From assembly GCA_012270875.1 (NCBI GenBank), contig JAAXHI010000301.1:643-34040 (forward strand): DNA of 33,398 nucleotides. Reading direction: 5' to 3'. The DNA is from Candidatus Poribacteria bacterium (GTDB lineage: Bacteria > Poribacteria > WGA-4E > WGA-3G). Below are positions 31,763-33,398 of the stretch, one piece after another. The number at the start of each line of letters is the position of its first letter. Within the stretch, counting starts at the first letter, position 1. A program made the position numbers and the translations under genes. Below the pieces are notes generated by a model. That model had not been told where the DNA came from. It worked only from the letters and a program-made list of their open reading frames with translations, and made no database searches.

Positions 31763-33398
31763 CTACCCTTCCTTTTGTTCCTTAAGGCGATGTGCTTTAA
31801 GGACAAGGTTGAGCAGTTCTTCGTATCTCATGCTGTGTTTCCGAGTTTTCGCTTCGAGATGCGGTAGGATCCTCTCAAGTGTCTCACCGACATTTTTCAA
31901 AGAGCCTTCTTGCGCCCAGAAGCTGCCGCGCAGGATTTCAGCGAACTCAGCGACAGAGGCGGTAAGTTGGAACGTCGGGGTTGCTTCTTCAAATATCCCT
32001 TTCAAAGCATCTGTAGCGATAGATTCATTCACCTCCGTCACGTGTCCTGTCTCTGGGTCTTCATGCCGGATAGAGACTGTAGCGAGTTTGCCGATTGCAT
32101 TATTGTGGAGTTTAACTTCATAGAGCGCAGTGACACTATGTCCGGCACCGACTTCACCAGCATCTACGGTGTCATTACGGAAGTCTTCGTGTGCGAGTCG
32201 TCGATTTTCATATCCAAGTAGCCGGAACCGGCTGACAGTCTCTGGGTTAAACTCGACTTGTATTTTGGCATCTTTCGCAATGATTTGGAGTGTTCCTGTC
32301 AAGTTTTCCACAAAGATCCGTTTCGCTTCGCCGAGTGTATCAACATAGGCATAGTTACCGTTGCCGTTATTTGCGAGTTGTTCCATGAGGGTATCGTTGT
32401 AATTGCCCATCCCGAAACCGACCGTTGTTAGTGTTACGCCTTCTTTAAGGTATGTGCGAATTTCTTTGAGAATTGCATCGGGACCGGTTTGTCCGACGTT
32501 CGCGACACCATCTGAACACAGGATCACACGGTTGATGTAATCGGAATTTGCATTCTGGGTTGCGAGCTTATATCCCATCCGCAGTCCTGCCTCTGCATTT
32601 GTCGTGTATTCTGGTGCAAGCGCGCGGATTGCGCTTAAAATATGTTCTCGATTCACAATACTGGTATGCGGCAGGACGACCCGTGCATTAGAAGCGTAAA
32701 CGACGATACCGACTTTGTCGCTCGGACGGAGTTGTTCAAGCAAAAGTGTCAACGCCTGTTTTACTAATCCCAACCGATTTTCCCTGCCCATTGACCCAGA
32801 AACATCAATGACAAAAGTAAGTATCGCGTCTTTCCTGTCAGCGTCTGGAATCAGACGACCTTGAATACCGATGCGCAGCAATTGGAGCCGTTTGCCTTCA
32901 CCAAATTTTGAAGGCGCGCCCTCAAGATGAATGGCGAAAGTCTTGTCTGTTGGCGGCGCGTAATTGTAATCTAAGGCGTTCACAAACTCTTCGACGCGTA
33001 TCGCTTCTGATGGTGGGAGGTAACCGTCTTGAAGGTAACGCCACATAACGGTATACGAAGCGGTATCTACATCCATACCAAACGTCGAAAAGTTGTCGTC
33101 CTCAGTGTCAATGAACGGATTTGTGCCAGCATCATTAAAGAAGACATCATCATAGGCAGCACCGTTTGGTGGGTTTAATGCTACCTGTGACGAACGTAAC
33201 GCCTGGACCTGCGGTGAATGTGATCCAGTAGGCACCACATGACCGTTCTTCGTGTTATGTCCACGCAACATGGGCTGGCTCTGTTCCTGGACAGTGACGA
33301 CAGAGTTCTGCATAGGAACAATCGGTTTGATAACAGGTTTAACAACAGGTTTCCGGACCTTCGGTTTCGACGGTTGTACTGCCACCGGAAATTTAGAC
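31763..33398 (-). CDS. YfbK-like VWA protein, 5' end cut by window
   Basis: At least 540 residues; the frame stays open to the window edge, so the start and any signal peptide are missing. A Pro/Lys/Val-rich linker near the visible start (KPKVRKPVVKPVIKPIVP) is followed by the YfbK modules: NPFIDTEDDN and STFGMDVDTASYTVMWRYL, a von Willebrand A domain with DVSGSMGRENRLGLVKQAL and VILCSDGVANVG, and the C-terminal DUF3520-type part with KIQVEFNPETVSRFRLLGYE. It matches residues 270-745 of the neighbouring VIT-VWA protein closely, so the two arose by duplication. The linker suggests a cell-envelope location, as in E. coli YfbK-type proteins, but this cannot be confirmed. Confidence 0.9.
   Translation of the reverse strand, partial: SKFPVAVQPSKPKVRKPVVKPVIKPIVPMQNSVVTVQEQSQPMLRGHNTKNGHVVPTGSHSPQVQALRSSQVALNPPNGAAYDDVFFNDAGTNPFIDTEDDNFSTFGMDVDTASYTVMWRYLQDGYLPPSEAIRVEEFVNALDYNYAPPTDKTFAIHLEGAPSKFGEGKRLQLLRIGIQGRLIPDADRKDAILTFVIDVSGSMGRENRLGLVKQALTLLLEQLRPSDKVGIVVYASNARVVLPHTSIVNREHILSAIRALAPEYTTNAEAGLRMGYKLATQNANSDYINRVILCSDGVANVGQTGPDAILKEIRTYLKEGVTLTTVGFGMGNYNDTLMEQLANNGNGNYAYVDTLGEAKRIFVENLTGTLQIIAKDAKIQVEFNPETVSRFRLLGYENRRLAHEDFRNDTVDAGEVGAGHSVTALYEVKLHNNAIGKLATVSIRHEDPETGHVTEVNESIATDALKGIFEEATPTFQLTASVAEFAEILRGSFWAQEGSLKNVGETLERILPHLEAKTRKHSMRYEELLNLVLKAHRLKEQKEG

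Overview
The window is a chromosomal segment from an uncultivated Gram-negative (diderm) bacterium. An Omp85-type outer-membrane barrel gene shows the second membrane, and base composition is near even by eye. The mix of a DegT-type aminotransferase, xylose-isomerase-like TIM barrels, a sulfatase, a corrinoid protein with a DUF4445/RACo-type activator, and VIT/VWA proteins resembles what I know of Candidatus Poribacteria and related lineages from sponges and seawater. This placement is inference; there is no rRNA gene to fix it.

Positions 1-8310 are all on the minus strand. Read in the direction of transcription there is a corrinoid protein (7550-8308), a restriction-modification operon (methyltransferase 6160-7473, then two tandem 226-residue endonuclease paralogues), a 2Fe-2S/ASKHA corrinoid activator (2611-4500), a homocysteine S-methyltransferase (1414-2502), a DUF402 protein and a truncated DegT aminotransferase. 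The corrinoid protein, activator and homocysteine methyltransferase look like a split B12-dependent methyl-transfer system with the restriction-modification operon lodged inside it.

Positions 8464-15509 (minus) hold a TRAP-type solute-binding protein with its TatT lipoprotein partner, preceded by a newly noticed 26-codon ORF. They also hold a YgfZ-like folate-binding protein and a 1222-residue fusion of DUF4097-like repeats, a CBM9-like domain, three POTRA-like domains and an Omp85 barrel. Positions 15585-17513 (plus) carry a sigma70-type promoter, a xylose-isomerase family protein and an adenylate kinase.

Positions 17549-21558 (minus) were once an operon of GNAT, GNAT and a GT39-like glycosyltransferase. 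A stand-alone tnpB element (about 19291-20719) now splits the second GNAT gene. Its N-terminal part lies at one end of the element and its C-terminal 32 codons at the other, and the last codons still overlap the glycosyltransferase start by ATGA.

Positions 21638-26780 (plus) carry aroK-aroB, a terminator, and a tight four-gene cluster of membrane proteins (FN3-DUF6754-like, a six-TM protein, a two-TM protein with a large soluble domain, and another six-TM protein). This cluster is the best candidate for an undescribed system. After a repeat-rich spacer come a TIM-barrel isomerase/epimerase and a sulfatase (26963-29205, plus). Convergent to these are two YfbK-like VWA proteins (29216-33398, minus); one carries an extra VIT domain and the other runs off the window.

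Three minus-strand promoters share a TGTGGTAT(A/C)AT extended -10 core. Two genes share a leader element (AACCGCAAGG, 12 nt, ATG). No rRNA, tRNA or CRISPR array was seen.
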